A DNA stretch of 64,000 nt. Source: Pelobates cultripes (taxonomy: Eukaryota > Chordata > Amphibia > Anura > Pelobatidae). Location: contig OW240914.1 of the NCBI GenBank assembly GCA_933207985.1, positions 208,277,777 through 208,341,776 of the forward strand, given 5' to 3'. Below the pieces are notes generated by a model. It did no database searches. It saw only the letters and a list, made by a program, of their open reading frames with translations, and was not told the origin of the DNA. Below are positions 22,381 to 35,000 of this stretch, one piece after another. The first letter of the stretch is position 1, and each line of letters opens with the position of its first letter. The translations under genes and the position numbers were made by a program.

Positions 22381-22830
22381 CGCTGGGCAGAGCCGAGTTG
22401 TACCAGAGTAGGGGGTCAACATCCCACTATACCACCGTCCTAGACCATAGACACGAGGTCGCAAGGAGGCTGCGTGCCCTGATGGGACCCTACACAGTAG
22501 GTGCCCCACATGTCCCATGACTGCATGGTGGCTACAGGGTGGGCAAGGGAGAATAGACGAAAATTGGCGGGACATACAAAACTACCCAACGTAGAAAAGG
22601 TACACGTCAGATATAACAAAGTACTATTCGTAACTATGCACACACCACTTACTCAAGAAAGCGACCTGCGAGTCGCCAAGACACGTCTGACAGACTATGC
22701 CCTACGATGTATAAACATGTACAAATGACCAAAGGGACCTGCGTGTCCATGTTTTTCTGTTCCATGTTAATGACAAACGAAAAAATAAAATAACGAAATG
22801 TTCTATAAAAACATATTTACAAAAAAAAAG
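22381..22830 (+). terminator. LINE 3' UTR and poly(A) end
   Basis: After the last ORF2 codon region comes about 400 bp without coding signal, then ACGAAAAAATAAAATAACG (AATAAA near 22784) and A-rich sequence ending near 22830. Confidence 0.65.
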
Positions 22831-24117
22831 AAATAAGGAAGAGACCTGGTAATTGCTCCAAAATATGTACTTTTTCAAAGTGCTTATTGATTGAAAGGTG
22901 TAAAAAATGACGAGGAAATCAATTATATAAAGGTTCAGGAAATGATGATTTCTTCAAACTAGAATTTTTTTTACAAATTCCTAAAATTCTCTATTTAGGG
23001 CGGAAATACTTGTAAATGTATTTCAGAGACTAGATTAAGTTGGTGGTAAGGGGCAAACAAACAGCCAATGGAATGGTATAGCCATATACTGCATATGTTA
23101 CAGCTATTTACTATTTTTGCTAACTATTGATTGAAGCGGAACTCCTCTTTTTCTCAGCATTTGCACTCAAAATACTTATATACTGACACTGGTGGACATT
23201 TATATTCATTGGTACAAAACAACAACACCTGCAACAAAGTGTAAACAATCACACCGAGTAGGGGTGGACCCTTCAGACTGAATATAGTTGTACAGTATGA
23301 TAATACTTATGTATATAAATGATAAGAGAATCTTCACAAAGTCTGTAAGATAATAATACAAAACATAGTGTATACTGTTTAAGTAAAAATAATTAAAAAG
23401 CAGTAAGTGGAACAACTCACAAATTGCAGAGCAGTGCCAGGCTCTGTATATTAAGCCCAAGGGTTGTTTTGTACCTTTATTAAGGTGTGGGGGAAACACC
23501 TATCTCACCCTATTATAACATTATATTAGAACAGATGGAAAATAACAATCTCATAAAGATCCGGCAACACGGATAGATCCATTGTGAAGGAATGGGTTTA
23601 TTTTTTTTTGGACACAAAAAAGTTTCCCATTAAGTAAATTGCTGGAGTTTATACTCATTAGTGATATTTTTTAAGGAAAGTCCTATAGATGTGCCAGAAG
23701 ATGTATACTATATGCTGGAGATGTAAAATAAAGATGAACGCATGATAAACTATCAGGGCATGTATAGGAAATCCTTTTCTGTCCATTCAAAATTATTAAA
23801 CAATTTACTGGCTGTAAAATATAGGCTCATCGCTCTGTTCCTTCTGAATGGACCTAAATTATCCAGGCAAAGGCTATATCTGATAAACTGCATTCTAAAG
23901 GAAAAAAGTTCAGTATAGCAGGTCCATAAATGATTAGTTGAGCAGGGTCCTACAGGTAACTTTATTTTTTAAAGAATAGTTTTCACCATCCCTACATTTT
24001 GTACTGTTCAAATGTTTATGTAATTGTAGTGATCTTCTGAGTATGTATTTGTTTAATTTAACATTAAACAACAGTTAAAGAATCCAATTTAGACAAGTAA
24101 AAACTTGCTCACAGATA
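22831..24117. other. intron-like sequence, nothing recognised
   Basis: AT-rich, no motif-bearing frame. By orientation it belongs to the PRMT8 intron downstream of the exon at 25908. Confidence 0.4.
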
Positions 24118-24529
24118 TTTAAAGGGATCCTATAGTGCCAGGAAAACAAACCCGTCTCCTCCCCCGCCGACGTTAGCTCCCGAGTGGTGCCGAATGCGCA
24201 TGCACAGCCAGAGGCCCCGCACGCATTCAAACCTGCCCATAGGAAAACATTACTTAATGCTTTCCTATGGGGATCTTTTTTGCTGCTGGACTCCGTGAAG
24301 ACATCCAACGTCAAATAAGTGCGATTTACTCCGGCGTAAATCGTGGAAGCGGCCTCTGGTGGCTGTCAGGGAGACAGCCACTAGAGGCTGGATTAACCCT
24401 GCAGTGTAAACATAGCAGTTTCTGTGAAACTGCTATGTTTTCAGCTGCAGGGTTAAAACTAGGGGGACCTGGCACCCAGACCACTTAGTTGAGCTGAAGT
24501 GGTCTGGGTGCCTATAGTGGTCCTTTAAA
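24118..24529. mobile_element. palindromic MITE with TTTAAAGG ends
   Basis: The ends TTTAAAGGGATCCTATAGTG and (inward from the right) CTTTAAAGGACCACTATAGG are inverted repeats. Inside are smaller palindromes: CATAGGAAAACATTACTTAA near 24239 against GCTTTCCTATGG, and CATAGCAGTTTCTGTGAAAC near 24411 against its own mirror. A related, left-truncated copy lies at 49118-49410, and a diverged relative at 54154-54297. Confidence 0.8.
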
Positions 24530-25429
24530 GCAGGTAGACCTACAAATATAATTAATACAAATAACAAAGTGGGTCAGATGGTTGGCACAGATCAGCAATG
24601 GATACTTTGAGTATGTCAACTATATTTAATCAATACATTAGTATAATTTTTCAGGGCTATTTTTTTTACATGTTTTACCCAACCTAGAATATTGCCACCC
24701 TAGCAATATTCTTTCAAAATGTACTGTTGTGCATCCTCTACAAATCTTAAGGTGATTTACATAAATTGTTTTCACAATTCTCCAAGAATTCCTAGCTCAA
24801 CATGTAAGTTAGCACAGACAGGTGTTGTGTTCCAGTATTAATACTGTATTTGTACAGACACTCTTAGCAATAGAGTATTTTTTTAAACAGAGCTTTTTAG
24901 AGGAAAGTATGGGTTGTAATCCTAAAAGAACCAATAACCAAAAACCATCAGTGGACTGCCTAGTTTTGGCTTTCCAGGTATCATCAGCATGGTAGAAAAA
25001 ACACTTAGGGCAAACTAGAATTGGGATACAGCAACAACCAGTGGATTTGTAATACATAAATGAAGATGAGGCATTAGAAAACAATCTCTTCTTATCAGAT
25101 ACCTTTGGGAGGCACCATGCAAGGAAGTACCAATCCTTAATAACAGGTAAAGACCGCTATATAGCAAACAGCACACTCACAACTAACACTCACCAAAATA
25201 GAAAAAGGTTGATTTTTTTGTAACATACAAAATAATAACATCACAGGGGGAGCACAATACGAAAACCCCTTTACATCCTAATTATATTTCAGATCTCTCA
25301 GTCCTTAGTCATAGGACTCATTAGTTAATTAGGACTAACTAATGAACACAATAAAACTCCCCATCGGTTAATGCAAATTCAAAATCTAATGCAGTGCATC
25401 ACCTGTCCTAATGTGTTTTATACCCCACC
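24530..25429. other. intron-like sequence, nothing recognised
   Basis: No coding or repeat signal that I can support. Confidence 0.4.
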
Positions 25430-25590
25430 TCCTATAGACTGTGAGGTCGTTTGAGCAGGGTCCTCTTCAACTAATCGTTCCTGTAAGTTTTTTTGTAATT
25501 GTCCTATGTATAGTTAAATCCCCCCTCTAATAATATTATAAAGCGTTACGGAATCTGTTGGCGCTATATAAATGGCAATAATAATAAAAA
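25430..25590 (+). repeat. dispersed repeat ending GCGCTATATAAAT + AAT microsatellite
   Basis: GACTGTGAGGTCGTTTGAGC then AGGGTCCTCTTC, and at the end TACGGAATCTGTTGGCGCTA followed by TATAAATGGCAATAATAATA. Copies with the same order of blocks are at 27500-27620 and 62585-62735; a tail-only copy is at 27245-27308. Confidence 0.75.
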
Positions 25591-25895
25591 TAACAATCGT
25601 AGGCAGAGTTAAATACCTTATTCAGTTTTAAAAATGTTCACTGTTTGGGAAGCTCCTGGGCAACATCTGAAATTTTCTTGAATCATTTTTATTGCACTAT
25701 ATACAAAAAAGTGTTGCAAATAAAGTTTATTTTATCAGCAAATTGATATGTCCCACAAACACTAACCTCTTCTTTCAGGCCTCTTCCATATTTATTTTAT
25801 AGGCCTCTTACTAATTTATCCCTCCCACTGCTTATTTTTTGTATTTAAGTTACAGGTTACATATAATCAAGGCCAACTATGTTTATAAAGCATTA

Positions 25896-27234
<1,339 letters not shown>

Positions 27235-27244
27235 CAGATTTTGT

Positions 27245-27308
27245 TAATGATACAACGCTGTGGAATATGTTGGCGCTATATAAATAATAATAATAATAAT
27301 AATAATAG
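27245..27308 (+). repeat. tail of the GCGCTATATAAAT repeat
   Basis: ACGCTGTGGAATATGTTGGC then GCTATATAAATAATAATAAT and a pure AAT run. Confidence 0.75.
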
Positions 27309-27499
27309 CTTGTATTAGAATTGGCAGTTGTCTGACAGTGTACACAAGATCGGTGGGAATTACACTCCTGGTCAGCAGTTGCTGTTTACAGTTTGTGTTA
27401 TTCATTCAGCCTCTTTGTGTATTGGCTGGTTAGAGCAGTGGTAACCACCTCATCAGTAAGTGTTCTTGGGTAAGATACCTAATGATATATATTCGCCTT

Positions 27500-27620
27500 G
27501 GCCAGATTGTAAACTCATCTGATAAGGTCCTTCTTCACCTCTATATATTCCCTTTCTATACTTCTAAAATGCTGCAAAATTTGTTATAAATGCTTATAAT
27601 GATAATAATAATACTGATAG
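27500..27620 (+). repeat. degenerate GCGCTATATAAAT-type repeat
   Basis: AGATTGTAAACTCATCTGAT then AAGGTCCTTCTTC, and GCTGCAAAATTTGTTATAAA followed by an imperfect AAT run. Confidence 0.6.
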
Positions 27621-28739
27621 AGAGGAGAAGCGAAATGCAGCAAACTCCCAGCAACCTCATGCTGTTCCAGTACATGTATATCCTATTACAGAGTCCCCGA
27701 GATTAGAGCCATGCACACTGTACAGTGTCAGTCTCACTGTGTATTACAATGTTTAATACATGGCGTGACTTTATCATCTGTGCAGAGCTGGCTTTAAAAA
27801 CATTACTGGCACATTAATATAACCACAGCAGACAGACTATTAAACAAATAGAATTTTTTAGCACTGAGTCAAATACTGTGCTGATAAGAGGTCTCTCTGC
27901 AGATATTTATATATCTTATGTTTGTAAATGTACTGATTTGCATTTTTTTTTAATTATCTTTGGGACACTATGTCTCATGAAACACACTCCATCTCTAAGT
28001 TTTTTACACAAGATTTACCATCACGTTCTATGCTGCTTATTGGACAGATGTAAGGAATTTTAATTTCATTGCACATTCCATTCTCTTGGGCCATTAATGA
28101 TTCAGGCATAAATGCAATGAATCTAATAAGAGGTACAACATACTTTGCTTTTTCAGCAAAATACTCCATTGGTAGGCAGCTTGGATACACAAATGTGTCC
28201 AGAGTGCAGTATATTTAAGATGTAATGTATTGCATGTCATTCTATGGCATTACATTCATGTATGCTATATGATTTATATTTATTAATCTTAACAACCTAT
28301 TGAAGTAACCCATAAGCCAAACAATGAAGCACCCTAGACTTGGGCATTAATTTTCAGACAAACACACTTTCATCCGAATTGTGGTTATTTGACCACTCGT
28401 ACAAAAGACAAATGATTTACCTGTCAGAGCACTCTGGTAGGCTTAAGCCTGAGTCAAATTGCATGGCATGGAAAAGCTTAAGGCTTTCTCTGCCCTGCAA
28501 ACTCAGTCTGAGCGGAGCCCTTGTGGGGTCAAAATTGATTATTTTTTTTGTTGAGATTTTTTTCTGTTTATATATATATGTATATAAATAGATTTATTTT
28601 ATTTTATTTATTTATTTTTTGTTTTTTTACAAGTTGGACGTAACTTTTTGGATTTTTATTTGGCCTTTTTTAGGGCTGAAAAAAGAAGATGGAAGAAAAA
28701 AGCTTATGGTATATATAACTTTTTTATTTTTCAGGTATT
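27621..28739. other. intron-like sequence, nothing recognised
   Basis: No supported feature; a short AT/T-rich stretch lies at 28540-28640. Confidence 0.35.
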
Positions 28740-29161
28740 TAGTTAATTGCTCCCCTCACTATTATTACGGTGAGGAGATAGGTAGGGTATTTCTTCATTG
28801 GAGGTGGACTAGGGATTTGGGGATCCATTTTCACTGGGTGGAGGTGACTAGGGTCTTATGGATCACTAGTCACAGGGCGAGGATTATTTTTTTTATTAGC
28901 TCTCATACATCATCAATGGGAAAAGGCTAAAGGGACAATAGGTCCACCCCCCATTTTATTATTTACGACCTGCGTATGCCGCCAATGGGTTGTGACTGGG
29001 GAAGACAATAGATCAACTCCCCACTTAATTATTTAGGACCTCCACCTGCTGCCAGCGGACACTATGTCTCCCCATTCAATCTATATTAGAGCTGCAATCC
29101 TTGGCTTGGGACACTAGGTCTGTGCCAGGTCCCTCGATTCCATTTGCACTAGCTGCTCAGT

Positions 29162-29179
29162 TGCTAGTCTTTTCTTATA
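29162..29179. repeat. 18-bp target duplication, left copy
   Basis: TGCTAGTCTTTTCTTATA, repeated perfectly at 29476-29493. Confidence 0.92.
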
Positions 29180-29315
29180 GACAAAAAACAAAAATATATC
29201 CAGCCACACATAAACTCTATTCCAAACTGCAGAGTTTATTGAAGTTGAACAGGCAATGTTTCAGCTTACACAGTAGCCTTTCTGAAGCCATCAAATACTT
29301 TGTTTTCAATTGCTT

Positions 29316-29386
29316 GGGCTTGTACGGGATTGGAAACAAGGACTTATCGCATCCAAAGTGAAAATCAAATCCCTAGACAAAAACTT
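29316..29386 (-). pseudogene. tRNA-Pro-like sequence 2
   Basis: The minus strand shows GTCTAGGGATTTGATTTTCA then CTTTGGATGCGATAAGTCCT and TGTTTCCAATCCCGTACAAG ending in CCC. It is again proline tRNA-like with TGG in the anticodon loop, but the B box GTTTCCAATCC is decayed more than in copy 1. Confidence 0.75.
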
Positions 29387-29401
29387 TGTTTTTAATTGCT
29401 T

Positions 29402-29472
29402 GGGCTGGTGTGGGATTTGATCCCAGGACTTCTCACACCCAAAGCAAGAATCATACCCCTATACGTTAGAAA
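29402..29472 (-). pseudogene. tRNA-Pro-like sequence 1 (TGG anticodon position)
   Basis: The minus strand shows TAGGGGTATGATTCTTGCTT then TGGGTGTGAGAAGTCCTGGG and ATCAAATCCCACACCAGCCC. This follows proline tRNA through the D-arm, anticodon stem with TTTGGGT, and T-arm (B box GGATCAAATCC, one mismatch). The acceptor 5' strand (TTCTAACG) no longer pairs well with CCAGCCC, so a working tRNA is unlikely. The A box TATAGGGG is partly kept. Confidence 0.8.
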
Positions 29473-29580
29473 TACTGCTAGTCTTTTCTTATAACAGTGA
29501 GCAGCCACTGGCTGCTCACTGTTTAGTAGACATGTCCCTACTCGTGACACAGGGGTTAGGCCCAGGAGGGAGGATTTAAC

Positions 29581-30030
29581 CTTCTTTATTTACTAATACT
29601 AAGTAGTTTTTGCTTAATTGTAGTAAAGTTGGCTGAAAGACCAACATTAAGAAAAGGAAGAGCTTTTCGTAATTTTGGACTTTCAGCTTTTTTTTGTAGA
29701 TATCGCCCTAACTCTTGTGGGAATACCATGAGGATACCAAAAAAGGAGCTGTCGACTAAATAGCTCTGTAATTTGGTACCCTAAATATGTAAATCCCACA
29801 AGGGTATTAAGTTTAATAGCCCCCCTTGCTGTGCATGCACATTGGGTCCCTTGCCGGCCTACGTCGATAGAGGAGAAGAGGAGGCGGAGCCTGACCCAGC
29901 GCTGTAATCAGGCAAGTGACAAAAGGGTTTTTAACCCTCTTCAGTGCTATGGGTGGGAGGCATGAGGGAGGGGAGCAATATAGGGCACTACACTTCCAAG
30001 CTCTATAGTTTCCCTTTAATATATGTCTGT
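29581..30030. repeat. decayed repeat sequence with a CCCTTTAA end
   Basis: The stretch 29700-29830 has AACTCTTGTGGGAATACC facing AATCCCACAAGGGTATT, an inverted pair. At 29998-30018 CTCTATAGTTTCCCTTTAA looks like the right end of the TTTAAAGG MITE group. The left partner was not located. Confidence 0.4.
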
Positions 30031-30642
30031 ATGTGCCATAAACTGACTTTCTTTTGATGCAGTAATTCAGCAGAACAATAACACACCAATGTGTTCTTCA
30101 GAATTCCCAATAATGTTTGTTCTTAGGCATAAAAGACTTGTGTACTGCAAACAGCAATAATGATTGAATACTGTCCATATCTGGTAAAGTTCTTCATAAC
30201 TTAGTAAGAGAGATGCTTAGATGGAATTATCTGTGCCCTCATCTTAATTGCTTACATTACTGACTCACTTATTACACTGTTTTTCTTGGTTATTTACTGT
30301 TATTGCAATTGTCATTTATTTTAACAAAGAAATAAGACATTTTATGTATTGCCAGATAACCTGGTTGCTTGTGCAAAGGGCTAGGTGAAAAACTTTATTT
30401 ACATCGGGCATATCCCTGTATCTCTAGTACTATCTGAGGCCTAGAGGTAATTAACATAGCAAAGAGTTAAACAGCCATTTGTTTAATCCTTCAATAGTCA
30501 CATTTATATTGAAGTTTACATCTATATAGATATAGACATATCAAATTAATCTTCGACCAAAAAAATATTTTTACAAGCTGCATAAACAAAAACTAAAGTA
30601 ATTTAACTCCTAAATGGCAGAAAATTGAACAGCGAGACGTTA
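30031..30642. other. intron-like sequence, nothing recognised
   Basis: No supported feature. Confidence 0.35.
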
Positions 30643-30650
30643 GGGGCATG

Positions 30651-31252
30651 CAGTGGTGGCTCTAAACTTTGTGAGGCCTTAGGCGAAACTCAAACATGAG
30701 GCCCCCACTAACACCCAAAGTAAATAGGGGTTGCATTGTGTTTATAAGGTGCTGTAGTTGTATTTAAGAACAAGCTTGCAGAGCTGGATACAGAGAGCTG
30801 GTCTCTGTATTCATTGTTCAAAGGCTTGCATGGGTTGGTAGGGGGGCTGTGGCAAGGCAGGGGGTGGTAGGAGGGCAGAGGCTGGTTTTAGGGGGCAGAG
30901 GGTGGTAAGGTGGCTGGGACAGGGGGTGGTAGGGGGACTTTGACAGGACAGGGGTTGGTAAGGGTCTTGGGGGGGCTGTGACAGGGCACTGGGTGGTTTG
31001 GGCAGGAGGTGGTAGGGTGGCAGTGACAGAATAGGGGTTGGTAGGGGGACTGCGGGTGGCTGTCACACTGCAGGGAGTAGTAGGGGGGGCTGTGGCAAGG
31101 CAGGGGGTGGTAGGAGGACAGAGGGTGGCTGGGGCAGAGGGTAGTAGGGGGGCTGTCACACTGCCCTAAGGCGATTTATGCGGCCGCAAGGCCCCCATCA
31201 GTGCGAGGCCTTAGGCTGCCACCTAAATTGCCTAATTAGAGAGCCACCTCTG
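30651..31252. mobile_element. non-autonomous hAT element with minisatellite
   Basis: An 8-bp duplication GGGGCATG (30643-30650 and 31253-31260) flanks ends CAGTGGTGGCTCTAAAC and, read inward from the right, CAGAGGTGGCTCTCTAATTA. Both contain TGAGGCCTTAGG further in. The centre (30835-31165) is a G-rich array of GGGGCTGTGACAGGGCA-like units of 20-40 bp. The 113-codon minus-strand frame there is Pro/Thr low-complexity and not a gene. Confidence 0.88.
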
Positions 31253-31260
31253 GGGGCATG

Positions 31261-32048
31261 ATCTATACACTAGCATTGCTTCATAAAAATAATGTTGTTT
31301 TAAGTGGACAGAGTCCAACAGATTGGGGCAAAGTTAATGGAGGGAAATTACAGTTACAGGGGTGGAGCCTAGCACTCTACCATATGGAAAAAAAAATTAC
31401 CAGCCACCACTGTATAGTACTTGTCTCCTCAGTAAGGTGATCGTCCAAGATAGAGGTGGACAGGATAAAGAGCAGGCACACAGAGAGTGTGCCTTCCCAT
31501 TAAAGGAGGCAGGTTTGTCTGTCAAGGGGGAGAGTCTACTTGTCAGCAGACCATGCTTGAAGTGCTGCTGATGTGTTCTGTGAATTGTTCTAGTGCCTAG
31601 TCCATTCCTGCATTTTGAAAATTATCTGAAATGTCATAAATCGGAACAGGTCCCCAGGACCTATATTTGCTGGGACAGCACCCCAACATGCGGGCGTGTC
31701 ACAGCAAATTTGCGACTATTAGCATCTATGTCATGAAAGCATAATGTGGTCTGTAGAAAGCTGTCAAATGAACTATAACTCATATAAATACTTGCTGTAT
31801 AGCCATTCTTGGTCACATTACTCCATGTGATGATGTCAAATACAAGTGATTGTATTAGAGAAGCAACACACTTTGAATGGACAAAAGGGGTGGATCTATG
31901 CAGCAAATCTAACTATATTTAAAGAGACATGAATCCCATTAAAACAAATAACTCATTTAAAATGTTTAGCTTTGAATGAGACAATTGTCTCATTCTGTAG
32001 ACTGAAAAAAATTAGGTAAATATGATTTTTTTTTATGGTTACCTGCTT
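31261..32048. other. no recognised feature
   Basis: Unique-looking sequence between a hAT element and a LINE end. Confidence 0.35.
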
Positions 32049-35000
32049 CTTCTTTCTTTTTCTTTTTTTCAATTTGACAATTTTTATTTTTTACAGAATG
32101 GAAAAAGGGGAGGGGATCAAAATATGTACATATCCGTATACAATGCTTATAACACCTTGTCATCTTTAACCTGCTTCACATCAACCTGCTTGATTCGTCA
32201 AGTGCTACTTTCGGTGTCTTAATAGGGCGGGGGGGGGATAGAGAAAACATGCGTGTACGGTTTTAGGGGTATGAACGGGTGATTAAGCTCGTTTCCCTGT
32301 TATATCCCCATTTTGTTAAGGGTCAGTCTCCTGTTCTGCATGTATATTGTTTGGGGGAGCCTCTGGCTGCGTAGAGAGGGACTGCCCTACTCCTGAACTG
32401 CTACCCACTGGAAGGGGGGGGGGAAAAAGAGGGGGTATAACTGGGGAATCGGTATGTTCTTAAGTCACCTTGGGTGTCTGGTTATGCCTAGTTATGTCAC
32501 TGTGAGCCTCATCTTGTCCTATCAGGGTCACTGGTTCCCCCTGGTTTCTATATATGACGCCCACATTGCCTGAGCTGTAGTGCAGCCTTTTCCTGTTTTT
32601 GTTTGTTTCCACATGGCCACTTCATATTCCAGTGTGGTAGATACCAGTGCAGCAACCTCTGACACTGTAGGGATATTCGGGGTCTTCCATTGTTTGGCTA
32701 ACAATGTAGTGGCTGAAGATAGTGTGATGAATATGAGTTTAGCTATGCAGTGGGGCACTCCTTTTGGCATGTGTTTGAGTAGCATGGTTTCAATATTGTG
32801 TTCTAATATGCACCCTGTGGCCCCCTGTATAAGTTTCGCTATTTGTTCCCAGTAGGGCCGCACCAGATCGCATGTCCACCACCTGTGGATTTGTGTACCC
32901 TCCTGTGACTGACATCTCCAGCATCTATCGCTTGTGTTCAGGTATATTGCCTTCAGTCGGGTGGGTACCATGTACCACCTATACAGTAGTTTCCTTGCGG
33001 CCTCCTGGTGAGACGCGCAGGTGGTTAGTCCCTTATGATTGCTGTAAATACTGTCCCATTCTTCCTGTGTGAGTGATCGACCTATATCCTTATTCCAATC
33101 ACCTATAAAGCACCAGACAAGCTCCTTTTTTGGGGAGTTGAGGTGTTTGTAAGTGAGTGATAGGGTGCGGTGGATCGGTGTCAGGTGGAGACACATCTTT
33201 TCGAAGTGTGTGAGAGTGGTATCAAACGTTGGTGTGGGGCCTTTCTCCCCCTTTTTGCTAAGTATTGATTTTAATTGCCAGTACGAGAATGTGAGATGTG
33301 GTGGGATGTTGTATATTGCCTGTAAGTTTGTCAGTGTTTGTGGCCCTTGCGAGGTGCATACCTGATGTAGGTGTGTGATTTTGCATCTTTGCCACGCTCT
33401 GTATGGAAATGTGTCGTTGCACAGCCCAATGGTGCGCAGCGGAGTTGCCATGGACCAAGGCCTGGCGGAGCATAGGGCAGTTCTATGTGTGTCCCAACAG
33501 GTGTACATTAATTTAGTCGTGGGGAATGTGCCTTGGGCCGTGCGCCTTGGGCGCCCAAACTGATGCAGGTAGGTTCGAGACCTCGCCGCAGCTGGCTTCA
33601 ATTTCTATCCATTGGGGGGTATATGTGGGGGAGTGCATGGTGAGGATATTAGTTATCTGGGTTGCTTGGTAATAGGCCTTGATATTGGGGAATCCCAGGC
33701 CCCCTTTGTCGGTCGGTTTCATTAGAAGCGTTCTAGGAACCCTGGGATGTTTTCCACCCCAGCTAAATCTGATTTGGGTAGACTGCAATCTTTGTAAGTA
33801 AGTCTGGGGGAGGTGTATTTGCAGGGAGCGGAACAGGTACAGGATTTTTGGGAGTATAGTCATTTTAATGGCCGCTATACGGCCCAGCCATGAGAGATAT
33901 TTATTCTGCCACGTCTGTAGGATGTGTTCCACTTCTTTGAGGAGTTTAGTGTAGTTGGCGGCAAAGAGGTCTGTGAGTCTCTTGGTTATTTTAATGCCTA
34001 GAAATGTGAGGTGGTCGTCCCTCCATTCGTAATTAAAGTTACGTCTGTATCTTTCTTCATCTGACTTGCCACATTGATGCACATGGCCTGGGTTTTGGAC
34101 AGGTTTAGTTGGTAGTATGAGTTGTTGCTGTATTTCTGGATTTCTTTCTGTAAATTTGGTAGGGATACTGTCGGGTTGGAGAGTGTGAGGAGGATGTCGT
34201 CCGCGAAGAGGTTCAGCTTATATTCCTTGCCCCCTATGGTTCTCCCCTGTATGTCTTGGTTGTTGCGGATGGCTATGGCCAGTGGTTCAAGGGCTAAGTA
34301 GTGGGGAGAGAGGGCAGCCCTGACGGGTGCCGTTCGATATGTTAAATGCATTGGAGCTGAAGCCAGAGTTCAGGACAGTAGCCGACGGTGAGCTATAAAG
34401 TGTTTGGACCATATTCAGGAAGGAGGGTGAGAAACCGTACATATGTAGTGTTTTGTGTAGGAATTTCCAACTGAGCCGGTCGAACGCTTTTTCAGCGTCT
34501 AGTGAGAGCATCGTTATCTGGGCCTTGTCTGCCTGACACGAACTCCACTTGGTCCGTCGCGATCAAGTTGAGTAGTAGGTTTTTTAAAGTTCCGCATATA
34601 TTTTTGCATATAATTTAGCGTCTGTGTTTAGCAGTGAGATGGGTCTAAAGTTTGGACATTGTGTCGGTGGCTTGCCGGGTTTGGGAGAGTAATAATGTGG
34701 GCCGCTAGGAATTCAGGTGGCACAGAGCCCTGCATTGTAGCGAGGTTGAGGGCTTGTGCGATGTAGGGGCTTAATGTGGTTTTAAATGTATTATAGTAAA
34801 GATTAGTGAGACCATCTGGGCCTGGGGCTTTCGCTTTCGGCATGGACTCTATTAGCTGTGTTACCTCGTGAGTAGAGATTGGTTCTGTAAGGTGAGCAAC
34901 TTGGTGGGCTGTGAGTTTGGGCAAATCGATCCCGTCTAAGTAGCCTTTGATTGTGGTGTGTGTCGGCTGTGTGACTGAATTGTTGTCTTTTAGGTTGTAG

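Larger units (their letters stand above)
11600..22830 (+). mobile_element. L1/Tx1-type LINE, near full length, split by an LTR element
   Basis: The two-ORF layout (ORF1 at 11649, ORF2 from 14434) and the A-rich end with AATAAA near 22784 define an L1-superfamily LINE. Without the 3.8-kb LTR insertion its length is about 7.4 kb. Base composition is clearly GC-richer than the AT-rich flanks. The 5' edge is set only by the change of composition near 11600-11620; the 3' edge by the A-run ending near 22830. A shared AGGAAGA near 11613 and 22838 is too short to be trusted as a target duplication. Confidence 0.85.
29180..29475 (-). mobile_element. retroposon (SINE) with two tRNA-Pro-like heads and hammerhead-like tail
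   Basis: On the minus strand the 296-bp unit reads: tRNA-Pro-like part 1, an AAGCAATTAAAAACAAAGT linker, tRNA-Pro-like part 2, a second AAGCAATTGAAAACAAAGT linker, then GGCTTCAGAAAGGCTACTGT and AAGCTGAAACATTGCC, and an AT-rich end of T-runs. The two head units are 86 bp apart. The 18-bp duplication on both sides shows target-primed insertion. The GAAACATTG half of the tail matches the 3' half of hammerhead cores in Penelope-like elements; the CTGATGA half is not intact. There is no open frame and no poly(A) tail, so a partner other than an L1 is likely. Calling it a SINE is an inference from tRNA heads and length. Confidence 0.8.
28740..29580. repeat. dispersed repeat, copy 2, split by a retroposon
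   Basis: Same blocks as 9670-10330, ending ACTGTTTAGTAGACATGTCC and GGGTTAGGCCCAGGAGGGAG. The retroposon at 29180-29475 entered at TGCTAGTCTTTTCTTATA, so it is younger than this repeat. Confidence 0.65.

Noticed and set aside
11613..22845. Target duplication AGGAAGA around the plus-strand LINE
   Set aside because: Only seven A/G-rich bases, likely by chance; the 5' edge of the LINE is uncertain.
29316..29472. Two functional tRNA-Pro genes
   Set aside because: The acceptor stems no longer pair, the second B box is decayed, and both lie within one retroposon with target duplications.
30818..31159. Pro/Thr-rich 113-codon protein
   Set aside because: Reverse reading of the G-rich minisatellite of the hAT element.
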